The notes under the pieces: generated by a model
What the model saw: only the letters and a program-made list of their open reading frames with translations
Databases searched by the model: none
What the model was told of the DNA's origin: nothing
Part shown: piece after piece, positions 38,500 to 51,198 of the stretch
How the letters are laid out: each line of letters begins with the position of its first letter
Numbering within the stretch: position 1 is the first letter of the stretch
Translations under genes and position numbers: made by a program
Assembly: GCF_035046485.1 (NCBI RefSeq)
Contig: NC_085138.1
Span: forward strand, 67,510,580-67,574,579
DNA length: 64,000 nucleotides
From: Aedes albopictus
Taxonomy: Eukaryota; Arthropoda; Insecta; Diptera; Culicidae
Reading direction: 5' to 3'

Positions 38500-39860
38500 C
38501 CCCTAAAAAACACTGTTTTTCTGAATTAAATAATGGTTTCAACTGATTGCGGCTAACCAACCAATTTTTTATTGATGTAGAATTGACAGGTGCATTTTAT
38601 GGAGCATACCTCGATCTGTGTCTTTGACTGGAAGTGCCCATTTTGCCTCATTTTCCCCTAAAAATACTGTTTTTCTGGATTAAAAAATAGTTTCAACTGA
38701 TTGCGGCTAACCAACCATTTTTTTCTTGATGTAGAATTTACAGGTGCATTCTATGGGACACACCTTGACTTGTGTCATTGAATGAAAGTGCCCATTTTGC
38801 CTCGTTTTCCCCTAAAACACAGTTATTCTGAATTAAAAAATAGTTTCAACTGGTTGAGGCCAACCTACCAATTTTTACCTGATGTAGAATTTACCGGCAC
38901 ATACTTTGGGGTGCACCTCGATATATGTCCTTGACTGGAAGTGCCCATTTCGCCTCATTTTCCCCTAAAAATACTGTTTTTTTTCTGAATTAAAAATTAG
39001 TATCAACTGATTGCGGCTTACCTACCAATTTTTCTTGATGTAGAATTGACAGGTGCAATTGAGGCACACCTCTTCCCGTGTCCTTGACTGGAAGTGCTCA
39101 TTTTGCACAATTTTCCCCTATAAATACTATTTTTCTGGATTAAAAAATAGTTTTAACTGATTGCGGCTAACCAACCAATTTTTACCTGATGTAGAATCAA
39201 CCGGCGCATGCTTTGGGGCACACCTTGATCTGTGTCGTTGACTGGAAGCACCCATTTTGTCTTATTTTCCCCTAAAAATACTATTTTTCTGAATTATACA
39301 ATTGTATCAACTGGTTGCGGCCAATCAATCAATTTTTACTTGATGTAGAATTAACCGGCACATACTTTAAAGTGCACCTCGTTCTGTGTCTTTGTGTGGT
39401 AGTGCCCATTTTGCTCCATTTTCCCCTAAACTACGGATTTTGTGGATTTAAAAATAGTTTCAATTGATTGCAGCTAATCAATATTTTTTCCTGATGTAGA
39501 ATCGACCTATGCATACTATAGGATACACCTCGCGCTATGCGTTAGTCTGAAATCGCCCGTTTAACCAATTTTCCCCTAATTAGTTCCAACTAATTGCGGT
39601 TAACCAAGCATTTTTTTCCTAATGTGAAATTAATCGATGCATTATAACTAGAAGTGCCCATTTCCCCCTTTACCTCCTAAAACACTGTTTTTCTCGTTTG
39701 AAAAACAATTTCAACTTATTTAAGCTAACAAGCTAAGCAATTTAAGCTAACAGCTTAAGCTAACAAAACAAGTTTTTCCTCATGTAGAATTGATCAGAGC
39801 ATATTGTCAGACAAACTTTGTGTCATTGATTGGAGGTGGTCATGTTGTCCTATTTTCTCC
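38500..39860. repeat. ~153-bp tandem units, left arm of the palindrome
   Basis: Each unit contains TTGCGGCTAACCAACC, TTGATGTAGAATT, GACTGGAAGTGCCCATTTTG and CATTTTCCCCTAAAA. The TTGCGG word occurs at 38547, 38701, 38854, 39011, 39161, 39315 and 39468, a spacing of 150-157 bp, then decays toward the centre near 39880. Confidence 0.9.
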
Positions 39861-39889
39861 TAAAACACTGTTTTAGTTAGTTGGAACAA

Positions 39890-40860
39890 ACTTTTTAACT
39901 CAGAAAACAGTATTTTAGGGGAAAATGGGGTGAAACGGGCAATTTCAGACTAACGCATAGCGTGAGGTGTATTCCATAATATGCATAGGTCGATTCTATT
40001 TCAGGAAAATATATTGGTTAGTTGCAATCAATTGAAACTGTTTTTGAATCCAGAAAACCCGTAGTTTAGAGGAAAATGGAGCAAAATAGGCACCACCACC
40101 CAAAGACACAGAACGAGGTGTGCCCTAAAATATGCGCCAGTTAATTCTACATCAAGCAAAAATCGATTGGTTAGCCGAAATCAGTTGAAACATGTTTTTA
40201 ATTCATAAAAATAGTGTTTTTAGGGGAAAATGGTGCAAAATGGGTACTTCCAGTCAAAGACACAGATCGAGGTGCGTCCCAAAGTATGCGCCGGTTAATT
40301 CTGAAACAGATTGAAAATGGTTGGTTAGCCGCAATCAGTTAAAACTATTTATTAATCCAGAAAAACAGTATTTATAGGGGAAAATTGTGCAAAATGAGCA
40401 CTTCCAGTCAAGGACATATATCGAGGTGCACCCCAAAGTATGTGCCGGTTAATTCTACATCAGGTAAAAATTGGTTGTTTGGCCGCAACCAGTTGAAACT
40501 ATTTTTTAATTCAGAATAACTGTATTTATAGGGGAAAATGAGGCAAAATGGGCACTTTCATTCAATGACACAAATCAAGGTGTGTCCCATAGAATGCACC
40601 TGTAAATTCTACATCAAGAAAAAAATGGTTGGTTAGCCGCAATCAGTTGAAACTATTTTTTAATCCAGAAAAACAGTATTTTTAGGGGAAAATGAGGCAA
40701 AATGGGCACTTCCAGTCAAAGACACAGATCGAGGTATGCTCCATAGAATGCATCTGTCAATTTTACATCAATAAAAAATTGGTTGGTTAGCCGCAATCAG
40801 TTGAAACCATTATTTAATTCAGAAAAACAGTGTTTTTTAGGGGAAAATGGGGCAAAATGG
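39890..40860. repeat. ~153-bp tandem units, right arm of the palindrome (inverted)
   Basis: The same units in reverse complement (TAGGGGAAAATG, CCAGTCAAAGACACAGATCG, GGTTAGCCGCAATCAGTTGA), mirroring the left arm. The right arm is shorter than the left, so the two are not exact mirror images near the centre. Confidence 0.88.
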
Positions 40861-43701
40861 ACACTTACACTCAATTCCGGTGAATGAAACTATCACCAAT
40901 CGATTCCTTGGCATTTTTCCATTCGAGAAAGATGGGCTTCAAAGATCGCAATCAGCCGCAATAATTAGGTGCCTTTTTGGGTCGGTTTTTTCCCACTGTG
41001 CGATGCAGATATTTCCGAAAGCAGCCGTGCCCGGACAGGAACTGCGTCAGATGAAAGTTCACCTCTCCATGCTTCCTGTTCACCCACTCAGATACATTCG
41101 GGATGAGCCGATGGGTCCACCTTCCATTTCCCGCATTGTCCCACTCTTGCTGCCACTTAGACAACGAATCCGTTCTAACGATGCTCCGCACGTTCCTTGT
41201 ATTCCTTCGCTGATAGCATTCCACGTCCTCGGCCAGGGTAATGCAAATGGGCATCATCCCAGCGATAACGCGTACTGCCTCCGATGAAATCGTACGATAG
41301 GCGCTTGCGACCCGCATGGCCATTAGTCGGAACACTCTGTTCATCTTCCCTCGGTTACACTGTGTTTTCAGCGCTGCGGCCCAGGCCGGAACTGCATATC
41401 TCAGGGTTGAGGTTGCAACGCTAGCCAGAAGGCGTCTCTTGCTGCTTCTCAGTCCGCCGACGTTTGGCATAATCGTAGCAATCGCGTTGACAGCCTTCGA
41501 CGCCCTTTCGCAGGCGTAATCGACGTGTGCGTTAAAATTTAAACGGTCGTCGACCATCACCCCCAGGTGCTTCAGCGCACGCTTCGACGCAATTTCGTAT
41601 TCTCCGACGTTGATGTTTACTGATTGAACGGCTTTCAGGTTGCTCACTAGCACTACTTCCGTTTTATGATGAGCCAACTGTAGTTTAGCTCCCGTCATCC
41701 ACGCTTCAACGGTGTCCAACGCCTCCGCCGTCAACATCTCGACCTCTTCTAGCGTCTCGCCGGTTACCGTAAGAACGACATCGTCCGCGAATCCAACGAT
41801 TTCAACTCCACTGGGCAGCTGCAATGTTAGTACTCCATCGTACATCGCGTTCCAGAGCGTAGGACCTAGAATAGAACCTTGTGGCACCCCTGCCGTAATC
41901 ATGGTTGATTTTTGGCCCAACTCCGTTTCGTACACCAGCACTCTGTTCTGGAAGTAACTTTTCAGTATTCTGCACAAGTAACTAGGAACACGCATCCTGT
42001 GTAGTGCTACGGCGATAGCCTCCCAGCTAGCACTATTGAAAGCGTTTTTCACGTCGATTGTTACTACCGCGCAAAACCGTTTTCCTCTCCTCTTTTGCGT
42101 GGCTGCCTTCTCTGCACTATGCACGACTGTCCGGATTGCATCCACCGTTGAGATTCCCTTTCGGAACCCGAATTGCTTCCTCGATAGACCATTCTCGCTC
42201 TCCGTGCAATGTGTGAGCCTGTTAAGGATTATCCTTTCCAATAGCTTCCCGAGGGTATCCAACAAACATATGGGTCTGTACGATGCTGGGTCCCCTGGCT
42301 GCTTCCCCGGTTTCGGCAGTAAGACCAACTTCTGGATCTTCCATCTATCTGGAAAATTGCCTTCATCAAAGCATTTTTGCAATACTATCCTGAACATGTC
42401 AGGGAACGCCTGTATCGCCGTTTTCAGCACTACATTGGGTATTCCATCCGGGCCAGGAGCTTTCTTCACCTTCAGACCCTTCGCAACTATTACTAGCTCT
42501 TCGTTGGAGATCCGTGAACCTCTGGATTCATCTTCTTCGTCCTCATATGGCGTAGGCGGCCACAGCGTTGGATCATGGTGCGGAAAAAGGCCTTCCACGA
42601 TCGTCTTCAACTTTTCCGGGCACATTTCAGCGGGGGTCGCCGGGCCCTTCAACTTTGCCACCACGATTCGATAGGCGTTACCCCATGGGTTGGCATCAGC
42701 TTCTTGGCACAGTTCTTTGAAGCAGTTCAACTTGCTCAGCCTAATCTCCCGTTTGAAAGCCGCGCGAGCTTCGCGAAACACGAGTCTCCGTTCTTCTCTC
42801 TCGACATCAGTTCTTGCCCTCTGAACACTTCTTCTGGCTCTGAGACATGTAGCACGTAGGATACTGAGTGATCCATTCCACCAGTAAGCTGGGCGCCGTC
42901 GGAATCTGGGCTCCAACTTCCTTGGCATTGATGCGTCACAGGCTGTTGCTACCGCTTCTGTCAGTTCCTCTGCGTCGAGATTTGCACCGCTGTGTGTCCG
43001 AAGCGCCTCGATGAAGAGACCCTTGTCGAAGTCCTGTATCTTCCACTTCCGCTCTCGGGTCCTCGTTCGTCTCGTTGCCGAATAGGCTCGCCAGCCGACG
43101 GTGTAAGTTATCGCTTGGTGATCGCTGTGGGAGTACTTCTCGCTGACTCTCCAGTTCATGTCCTCCGTAAGCGAAGGAATGCAGAACGTGACATCGATTA
43201 TTGATTCACGTCCGTCTCTGCGGAATGTGCTGACCGTACCGTCATTACAAAGCTTTACGTCCAGCTTCGCCAGGGCTTCCAGTAAGCTGTATCCTCTTGA
43301 ATTGGTAAGTCTGCTACCCCACTCCACGGCCCAGGCGTTGAAGTCACCTCCGATGATAACCGGCTTTCGTCCAACCAGCGCGTCGGTGAGTGCATCCAAC
43401 ATCCTGTTGTACTCTTCGTCCGTCCACCTTGGAGGTGCATAACAACTGCACACGAAGATTCCGTTGATTTTAGCAATTACGAAACCGTCATGTGAGCATT
43501 CGATCACTTCTTGGATAGGGAATCTACCCATGACTTGAATTGCCGCTATCTTAGCTCTGTCGGCCACCCAGTTGCCGTTCTCGGGGGGAACCCGATACGG
43601 CTCCGAAATAATCGCAACATCACACTTTGACTCTGTTGTCGACTGCCACAACAGTTGCTGTGCGGTGTCGCAATGATTCAGATTTATTTGAGTTATCTGC
43701 A

Positions 43702-45081
43702 TCATTGTTGGCCTGTCCTCGCCTTTTTGTAGGCCGGGCACTTAAAGCCTCCAGTCGGATGATCATTGCCGTCCTCCGGCTTGCACAGCATGCACCTGGG
43801 TTGCTTCGTGCAGTCCCGAGCAACGTGTCCGTTTCCACCGCATCTCCAGCACCGTTCGGACCTGTCCGGACCCTTGCAGTTCCTCGAGTGGTGACCAAAC
43901 TCCGTGCACCTGTAACATCTCTCCATTTGCTTGGCCAAACGGGGAGCCAGTCGCAGCGAGCACACCGCCCATCCAACTTTGACCTTGTCATTCATCACCA
44001 GCTTGTTGGCAGCATCCGCCGGCAATCGGATTGTCGCCGTCTGGGTGCCTCCATACGACTTCCTTATCCGAATCACCATCGGCCCTTCGACGTTGCACTG
44101 CGCAGTCAGTGCGCGCTTCAGATCTTCTTCGGTAGTGACCTCGTCCAGATCCTTGATTTCAACCACCGTCTCCTGTGATAAGGCTCTCACGTTAGCCTCG
44201 CTGCCCAGGGATTTGGCAACAAGCTCCCTGAACGCCGAGCTCTTAATCATCGGATCTTTCTTGAGCTCGAACAGCATCTCTCCTTTTTGGGTGCGTCTGG
44301 TCTTCACCACGTTTTCGCCCAGCTCCTTCAACTCCGGGTCCTCCTTCAATTTACTAAGGAGAGCAGCGTACGTCGTCTTGTCGTTCGCCTCGACGATCAA
44401 TGCGTCGCCCTTTTTCCTCTCCCTTGGACGCCGGTGCTTTTCTTTCTTCTTCTGTTCCTTCTTCTTTTCTTCCTTCTCCTTTCGCTTCTTCTTCTTCTTC
44501 ACCTGCTGGTTCTCGACAGTGCGCCATCCATCATCACTCCGATTGCTGGCACGCTCCTGTTCGCTTCTCTGTTTCTTCGGGACTTCCTCCTCGCCTGGCG
44601 TGTCCCGGCCCCTTTTCTCTGAGCGAGTATTCCGGTGGCTCTTCGGCGTCTCCATGCTTTCAACCGTTGCTCGTTCCGTTGCTTCCATCAGAGACTTCTC
44701 GGCTGTTTCCACTCTCAGCTTGAGCGCCTTTTGCTCGCGTTCGGCGGCTATAACAGCAGATTTGATGTTTGCCACCAGCTGCTTAATTTTCAGGTGCACG
44801 TTGTGTTTGTCCTTCACAAACTCGTACAGTTCGTTCACCTTCTTCCTCACCTCACCCAGACCCGACTCCTGTACAACACTGCTCTTCGAGGTCGGTGTGA
44901 ACACTCGTTGGTTCGGAGTCCCGAGCTCCCGTTGGCTCCCTTGGGGCTCGCTCCGTATCGCGCTGCTACTCGTTCTCGCAGCTGTTTTCAGCGGCGTCAC
45001 TGGTGATCGCTGCACCACTCCACTTCTTCTGAACGCGTCCGCGTTCTCTCCAACTACTTCGGTATAGTTTGATGTCTCCAT
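43702..45081 (-). CDS. ORF1 (gag-like) of copy C
   Basis: A 459-residue open frame from ATG at 45081. The middle is very basic and lysine/glutamate-rich (KKKKKRKEKEEKK), predicted to be coiled or disordered. Residues 389-448 hold the three R1-type zinc knuckles: CYRCTEFGHHSRNC, CWRCGGNGHVARDC and a CX2CX7HX6C finger. The protein would bind the element RNA and help carry it to the target. Outside the fingers it resembles the copy A ORF1 only weakly, although the UTRs are nearly identical. The stop TGA overlaps the ORF2 start (ATGA), suggesting coupled termination and reinitiation. Confidence 0.9.
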   Translation of the reverse strand: METSNYTEVVGENADAFRRSGVVQRSPVTPLKTAARTSSSAIRSEPQGSQRELGTPNQRVFTPTSKSSVVQESGLGEVRKKVNELYEFVKDKHNVHLKIKQLVANIKSAVIAAEREQKALKLRVETAEKSLMEATERATVESMETPKSHRNTRSEKRGRDTPGEEEVPKKQRSEQERASNRSDDGWRTVENQQVKKKKKRKEKEEKKKEQKKKEKHRRPRERKKGDALIVEANDKTTYAALLSKLKEDPELKELGENVVKTRRTQKGEMLFELKKDPMIKSSAFRELVAKSLGSEANVRALSQETVVEIKDLDEVTTEEDLKRALTAQCNVEGPMVIRIRKSYGGTQTATIRLPADAANKLVMNDKVKVGWAVCSLRLAPRLAKQMERCYRCTEFGHHSRNCKGPDRSERCWRCGGNGHVARDCTKQPRCMLCKPEDGNDHPTGGFKCPAYKKARTGQQ

Positions 45082-46060
<979 letters not shown>

Positions 46061-46434
46061 TCGGGAAATGCCTTTGAAATCCCTCTAAACCCCCTCGGAC
46101 CCCATATAATGCACCTGAGACCCTCAAAAATCCCTGGAAACGACTACGTAACGCATTAGAAACGCCTCTGAAACTCACCAAAAAACCAAACTGTCTGAAA
46201 TGTCCTCGAAATCCCCCTAAATCCCCCTAAATCCCTATCAGATCCCATTTAACGCAACTGAGACCCTTCGAAACGCCCCGAAAATACCCCTGAAGCCGGG
46301 AGGGGACGGTGCAACGCCTCTGACACCTCCCCCTCTTCTGAAACTACCATGAAATCCCTCTGAAACCCCGTATGGGCCCCTTTAAATCTCCAGGCCACTC
46401 GCCCTTCTTAAACTTCTTTTCAATCTTCAAATCC
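46061..46434. repeat. Degenerate CCTCTGAAA-type repeats
   Basis: Irregular recurrence of CCTCTGAAAC/CCCTCTAAACCCC and GGACCCCATATAATGCACCTGA-like phrases, the second pair near 46098 and 46242. No coding potential. Confidence 0.55.
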
Positions 46435-48116
46435 ATGCGGCCCTTCAAGCCTTAAGTTGCGGCCCGCGGAGTACTTTAAGACGAATCGAAATTTTTGAAC
46501 GATTATTTGAAAAAACTCGTTAAATTTATTAAGAAATAAAAAAATGCTGATCAATTTTCACAGTGTTGAACACAAATTAAATGATAAATAAACAATAAGA
46601 ACAATCCGTTCTGGTAAGATTCGAAATCGCAACTCCGAAATATTTCGGCATTTCAGCTAAGTCACGATGCCAGCTTTTAGTTATTTATAAGTGGTACGAA
46701 TCAAATGATAGTTTGTTAAAAATGTAATCTTGAATTATTTAAAAACTAGTTGCAGTTTTTAAGCGCAGTCAATGCAACGCTGAGCAAATATTTCACATTT
46801 CGCCTTTCCGAAGAACATAAAAACACAAAGCACGAAGTTTTTGACAAAACTTTCAACAAATCTCAACTTGGTTGCCAATATTGTTTAATTTTCATTGTTT
46901 GTTTAAATTTCTTCTATAATACACACATTTTTCGAAACAGTACTTATGAATCCAATTTGAATTGTCCAAGCGAAACTCCTGAACGAACTTCAAGAAAAAA
47001 ATCTCAGGTGAGATTCATAAAGCATCTCCTGTGCCCTTTTGGAGAAACTTATGGATACATTTTTGGAAAAACTCCAGGAAACTTTGGAGAAAAATTTTAA
47101 GCAACTCTAAGCTAAATATATGGAGAAACTCAAATCATCCTGGAGAAAATAAACCTGAAGAAACTCTATGAGAAAGTTGTGGCGATACTGCATGGAAATT
47201 ATAGGAGCATCTTCTAGAAAAATGTTCTGGTGCCACTCTAACAGAAATTTCTTAAACAGCTTTAGAATAAATTCCTCGCGCAACAAAAAGAGAATTTTAA
47301 AGAGTAACTACAAACAAGATTCTAGGAGCAACTGCATCAAGACACAAAAGATGCTCAGAACGCCTGAGGAAAATTTGAACAATAAATTTGAAGCAACTTA
47401 TGCAGCAACTTTAGAATATAATGTTGAAGTAACTTCCGGAAACAATTGTTAAAAATATAATTTTTGAAGAAATTTAATGATGAAGTACTTTATCAACTTT
47501 AGAAGAGACTTATGAAAAGTATTTACTAAAATCTTCAAGAAACTCATGGAAAATTTTTGGAAAAATCCGGAAGCTATGCTAGGAGAAATTCTTGGAAACG
47601 ATTAATGAGGAATTCTTGAAGTAACTTCAGGGCAGTTCCAAAGGCAAATCTAAGAGGAGATCATGAAGGTGTTCTGAGAGAATTCTAGAAAAATTGAAAG
47701 AAACTTCAAGAAATTTCTTGAAAACCTTCTGGAGCAACTCCACAAGAAATTTCAGTAGAAAATCCAGCAAACCTTTTTGGAGCCCTTCAAAAGAAATTCT
47801 TGGTAAAGCTTCTTGACAAGTTCTTGAATTGGCTTCAAAGCAGTTCTAGGGGCAACTTCTAAATTGTTTGTTTGAATTTCAATTTGAAGCTCAAACGTTT
47901 TTCTCAACCAAACTTATGAATTTAAATTGAATTCCACGAAGGGCAATAGATTATAAAGTTTGACCCTTACACAAGTTCTGAACAGTTCACATTTTTAATG
48001 AATATGCTTTGGAGTTGTTTTTTTGTTGTTTTTGTGCATCGATGTTTTATGCGGCCCGCAGGTCGATCCCGAATTGCAAATTTGGCCCGCGGTATCCTCC
48101 AGCCGGAGCACCACTG
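46435..48116. mobile_element. Possible hAT-type element remnant
   Basis: GCGGCCCGCGGAGTAC near 46453 and GCGGCCCGCAGGTCGA near 48052 bracket the segment, and the right edge ends GGAGCACCACTG, which read inward is CAGTGGTGCTCC, a hAT-like end. The left terminus and a target duplication are not visible. The interior is AT-rich with decayed GAGAAACTC words and domainless open frames (46750-47100, 47168-47452). Confidence 0.35.
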
Positions 48117-49510
48117 ATTTAGGTAATGAATCCGGTTTTTTAACCACCCTAAGCTAATTCAGGAAAATATCTCTAGATCGGTCGATTTCAAAGCTACATA
48201 AAAACTGTGTTCAGCAAACTTGCTCAAAATTGATGGATCCACAACTTTTCCGAACAATGTTTATAGTTATTCTTGCAAATAAAAAAGTTCCAATTTATTT
48301 GAAAATACGGACCACTCTTATTTTTATGCACATTGAAAAGAGGGTCTATTATTAGGGACAACTTTTAAGAAGACCATATTTGCCTAAAAAATCATTTGAA
48401 GGCGCTGAATGCATCTTTCCTCGTAAATCTGGTTAGTGGACCATTGTGCTGCGGTATATAATTCGTGTATGGTGGCCTAGTGTGGGGTTCAAGTGGGTCT
48501 CCAAGGTAAAATAAACAAAACCGTTTAAATTTCCGTGGCTGTTCTGTCTATAGAATGACATCCTACCCCAAAAGCAAAAAAATCCCCATTCAAACTTCGA
48601 GTGAATTTTAAAAATAGGTCTCGGGCATCAACAATGATGATATGATTTTCAATTGTCAGATGGAGATTCCGTTTGTAGAATAATCTGTAAATAATTCCCT
48701 TGGAGAACCCAGTTGAATGACACATATTCAACAAGCGAGCAGCTTAGCTATTGTTATCCCATCCCATTCAGCCCATTGTTGTATGTATATCACTCCATCC
48801 CAGCCGCAGTAATGGAAAACATTCAATTTTCCACCTGATTTATTATTGAAAAAGCGCATTTCATTGTCGATCGTTTATTAAACAACGTAAAATAAAACTT
48901 GTTGACCATAACCACTTCAAAGCACTAACACATGGTGGGGGTCCACTTCGGTTGCTGCGCCAAAACTGACCGCAGAACCACCTTTCTCCCGAATAACCTC
49001 TCCATCCACCCGTGAGCTTCCACAGATGAGATGCGAAATTATTCATGCTCAGGTCCGACTGCTTGGCAGGCGGGTCGGGGGCTCCCGCTCGATGAGCAAT
49101 TAATTGAAATTCGGTCTGATAGTTTTCCACTTGCTCCCAGCTGAGTAGACGTTACCCCTTACTCGCTCAGTTAGTTGGTCAACAGTCAGTCAGTCAGTGG
49201 CACTCAAAATATGAGTGGCCTGCATTCGATAGTGATGATGATGAGCTATGATGAGGGTTTCTCCTATTGAAACGTGCCAAAGTTAGAGAATGCCTATCTG
49301 CGGGTTTGGTTTACGAATTCGATGCATTACCTAATTTACGAGGACATCACGCATTTTTCATGTGATCGTAAATAGAATATGGGAAAATAAAATCAGGTCA
49401 GGGCCGCATCAAGCTTGGTCTTTCGCCATTTCATTTATGAAGAAAAGCTGGTGTGATGGTTAACGTAGAACTTTTCGTCATTGAGGTCATCGTCATCATC
49501 AAAAATTTGA
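48117..49510. other. Single-copy-looking DNA
   Basis: No tandem repeat, terminal repeats or recognised protein. Open frames at 48525-48734 and 48861-49130 (minus) are short and lack domains. Confidence 0.4.
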
Positions 49511-49632
49511 AAGCAGTTTTTTTGTTTTTGCTATGAAAATATATTCACTGTACTCCACATGACGAATATAATGCAGTGAATATATTTTCATGATCCTTGT
49601 TTTGATTTGCAGCGAGAAAACTGCTTTTTATT
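49510..49632. repeat. Short foldback repeat
   Basis: An 18-bp perfect inverted pair (ATGAAAATATATTCACTG at 49533 and its complement near 49574), with an outer AAAGCAGTTTT pair at the edges (near 49510 and 49620). MITE-like; no clear target duplication. Confidence 0.6.
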
Positions 49633-50485
49633 TTCCGAAAAATGATGACGGATGTTTGAGCCTTAATACACGTAACTGTCACGCTGAGTACCTGAGATCG
49701 AATCATTTCCACTCTCAAAAACATCACGAAATGTCCACGATCCCCATATTAAGTTCGAAATATTAATATACAGAGCCTCGAGAATGCACGCCAAAGTCCC
49801 CAAAATAAAGCATTTATCCACTTTTGTTGCTGACAATCGAACCGGCTCTGCTGCACCAAAATGCGGTGATTCAACCCCAAAACGCCCCCCTCCTGCATCG
49901 TCCCCTCATTTAGCTAACAACGTTAACGGCGGGTCAACTATTTGGGATCATCAAATTTGGCGGAAAATATTTGCTATTCACCTAACTGCACACATTGCTG
50001 GCACAAGCGCCCACTCTATTGTATTTAAACCTCCCAGGGATCGAACGTGCTGCCGTACCGCTACTGGTCACGCATGATTCGGTTGGTCGCAGAAATTGCA
50101 TCGCATCTCTAAAACAAATAGCCTAGATTGGGTGGCAGCGTGTTGCAACGGTCAGGTCAGGCCAGGGCAGTGAGGTGGAGTGCGTGTGTTGCTGCTGATA
50201 TTCGAGCAATTTGTTGATTTTCGATTGTTTGTCGTTGATGAGTGTTGGCCGGAAGTGAGACGGGACGGGAGGAGGGTTGAATGGGTTTGAGTGGTAACCC
50301 CGTGGAGAATTTCGGTCCACATATAATGAGGGCCATTGTTTTTTCGGGATGCGATTAGATCTGAAGTGCCGCTGTTGAACCTAGTTCTATGGAACAAAAA
50401 TTGAAATTTAACAAAACAATACAAAATTATCGAAAAAGTTATCAGGAATTTGGATATTTTTTTGAAAGACATTGTAGACTATATA
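49633..50485. other. Unassigned DNA
   Basis: Contains a 97-codon plus-strand frame (49784-50077) and a 106-codon minus-strand frame (50152-50472), neither with a recognisable domain. Confidence 0.35.
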
Positions 50486-50667
50486 CAGGGGGTGACCAAA
50501 ATGTTAGGGATAGGCAACTTATTTTTCTCTAAAAAAAACTTGATGTTTCGTTACGACTGTTGGTATTACAACCGGCAGAGGGGGTATTTTCGGCCTTGCC
50601 AGTCTTTTAACGGCAGCAAAAACGGCTATTGCATTGTAACCCGACGGTTTCGGTTATGTATTTAACC

Positions 50668-50778
50668 TTTCTCAAGGATTCTAAAAAGATATTTTTAAAC
50701 AGTTTTCGTTTTACAAACTTTGCTTATCGGTTTAGGGCCCTATCTCTCTACACTTACATATGCTCGTTTTCTTGTTGG
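50668..50778 (+). repeat. Inverted fragment matching the Penelope region
   Basis: The stretch from CCTTTCTCAAGGATTC to CTCGTTTTCTTGTTGG is the reverse complement of 53480-53860 with the 53502-53756 MITE absent. It ends inside what would be Penelope coding sequence, so it is probably an inverted partial copy, an arrangement known for Penelope-like elements. Confidence 0.65.
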
Positions 50779-50794
50779 ATTTAGAATTTGGCTG

Positions 50795-51198
50795 CAAGGT
50801 TGCGACCATTCATTTGAAAAGATTTACATTCATTTGCTATTATCTCAGTTCAGAAGCATGCTATCGAAAAAACAATGTATGGATGAATTTAACCTTGTAG
50901 TTTTATCTGAAAGTTTGCCGAATAACATTGGGGTCGCAAACGTATACCAAAGTCGTGAGCGAGCTGTGAAGGCAACTCTCCACGCGATGAATGTAAATTT
51001 CATTCACGCTGTGGAAAGTTGCCTTCACAGCTCGCTCACGACTTTGGTATACGTTTGCAACCTCAATGTTATTCGGCAAACTTTCAGATAAAACTACAAG
51101 GTTAAATTCATCCATACATTGTTTTTCGATAGCATGCTTCTGACCTGAGATAATAGCAAATGAATGTAAATCTTTGCAAATGAATGGTTGCAACCCTG
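50795..51198. mobile_element. 404-bp palindromic hAT MITE
   Basis: The ends read inward are CAAGGTTGCGACC and CAGGGTTGCAACC, and the flanks carry the 8-bp duplication TTTGGCTG (50787-50794 and 51199-51206), diagnostic of hAT. The arms are about 190 bp each and nearly perfect, so both strands show almost the same open frame (50720-51091 and 51193-50903), which is therefore not a gene. Confidence 0.9.

Larger units (their letters stand above)
38343..41000. mobile_element. Transib-like giant palindromic (foldback) transposon
   Basis: Both ends read CACAGTGGGAAAAAACCGAC inward, and the near-identical terminal arms extend well over 150 bp. The flanks carry a 5-bp duplication CGATG (38338-38342 and 41001-41005). 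Ends of CACWGTG type and 5-bp target duplications are hallmarks of Transib, the superfamily related to RAG1 (established knowledge). The interior is two opposed arrays of ~153-bp units and encodes no transposase, so the element is non-autonomous. The superfamily call rests on ends and duplication length only. Confidence 0.78.
38040..43705 (-). pseudogene. ORF2 of copy C: endonuclease + reverse transcriptase, split by a transposon
   Basis: The likely start is ATGATG at 43705, whose second to fourth bases TGA are the ORF1 stop. The first part (to 41006, about 900 residues) has the endonuclease (QINLNHCDTAQ; GGDFNAWAVEWGS near 43330-43362; SHSDHQAI) and reverse transcriptase (KKAPGPDGIPN; PGKQPGDPASYRPI; DVKNAFNSASW; GVPQGSILGP; GFADDVVL near 41770-41795). 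The second part (38342-38040) has the finger CPECGNEEETPEHVVFEC. The insertion plus its 5-bp target copy is 2663 bp and the frame numbers agree across it, so the interrupted gene was open. Total about 1010 residues, normal for the R1 clade. Confidence 0.9.

Noticed and set aside
50720..51193. Two similar open frames of 123 and 96 codons on opposite strands
   Set aside because: They mirror each other because the hAT MITE is a palindrome; no domain.
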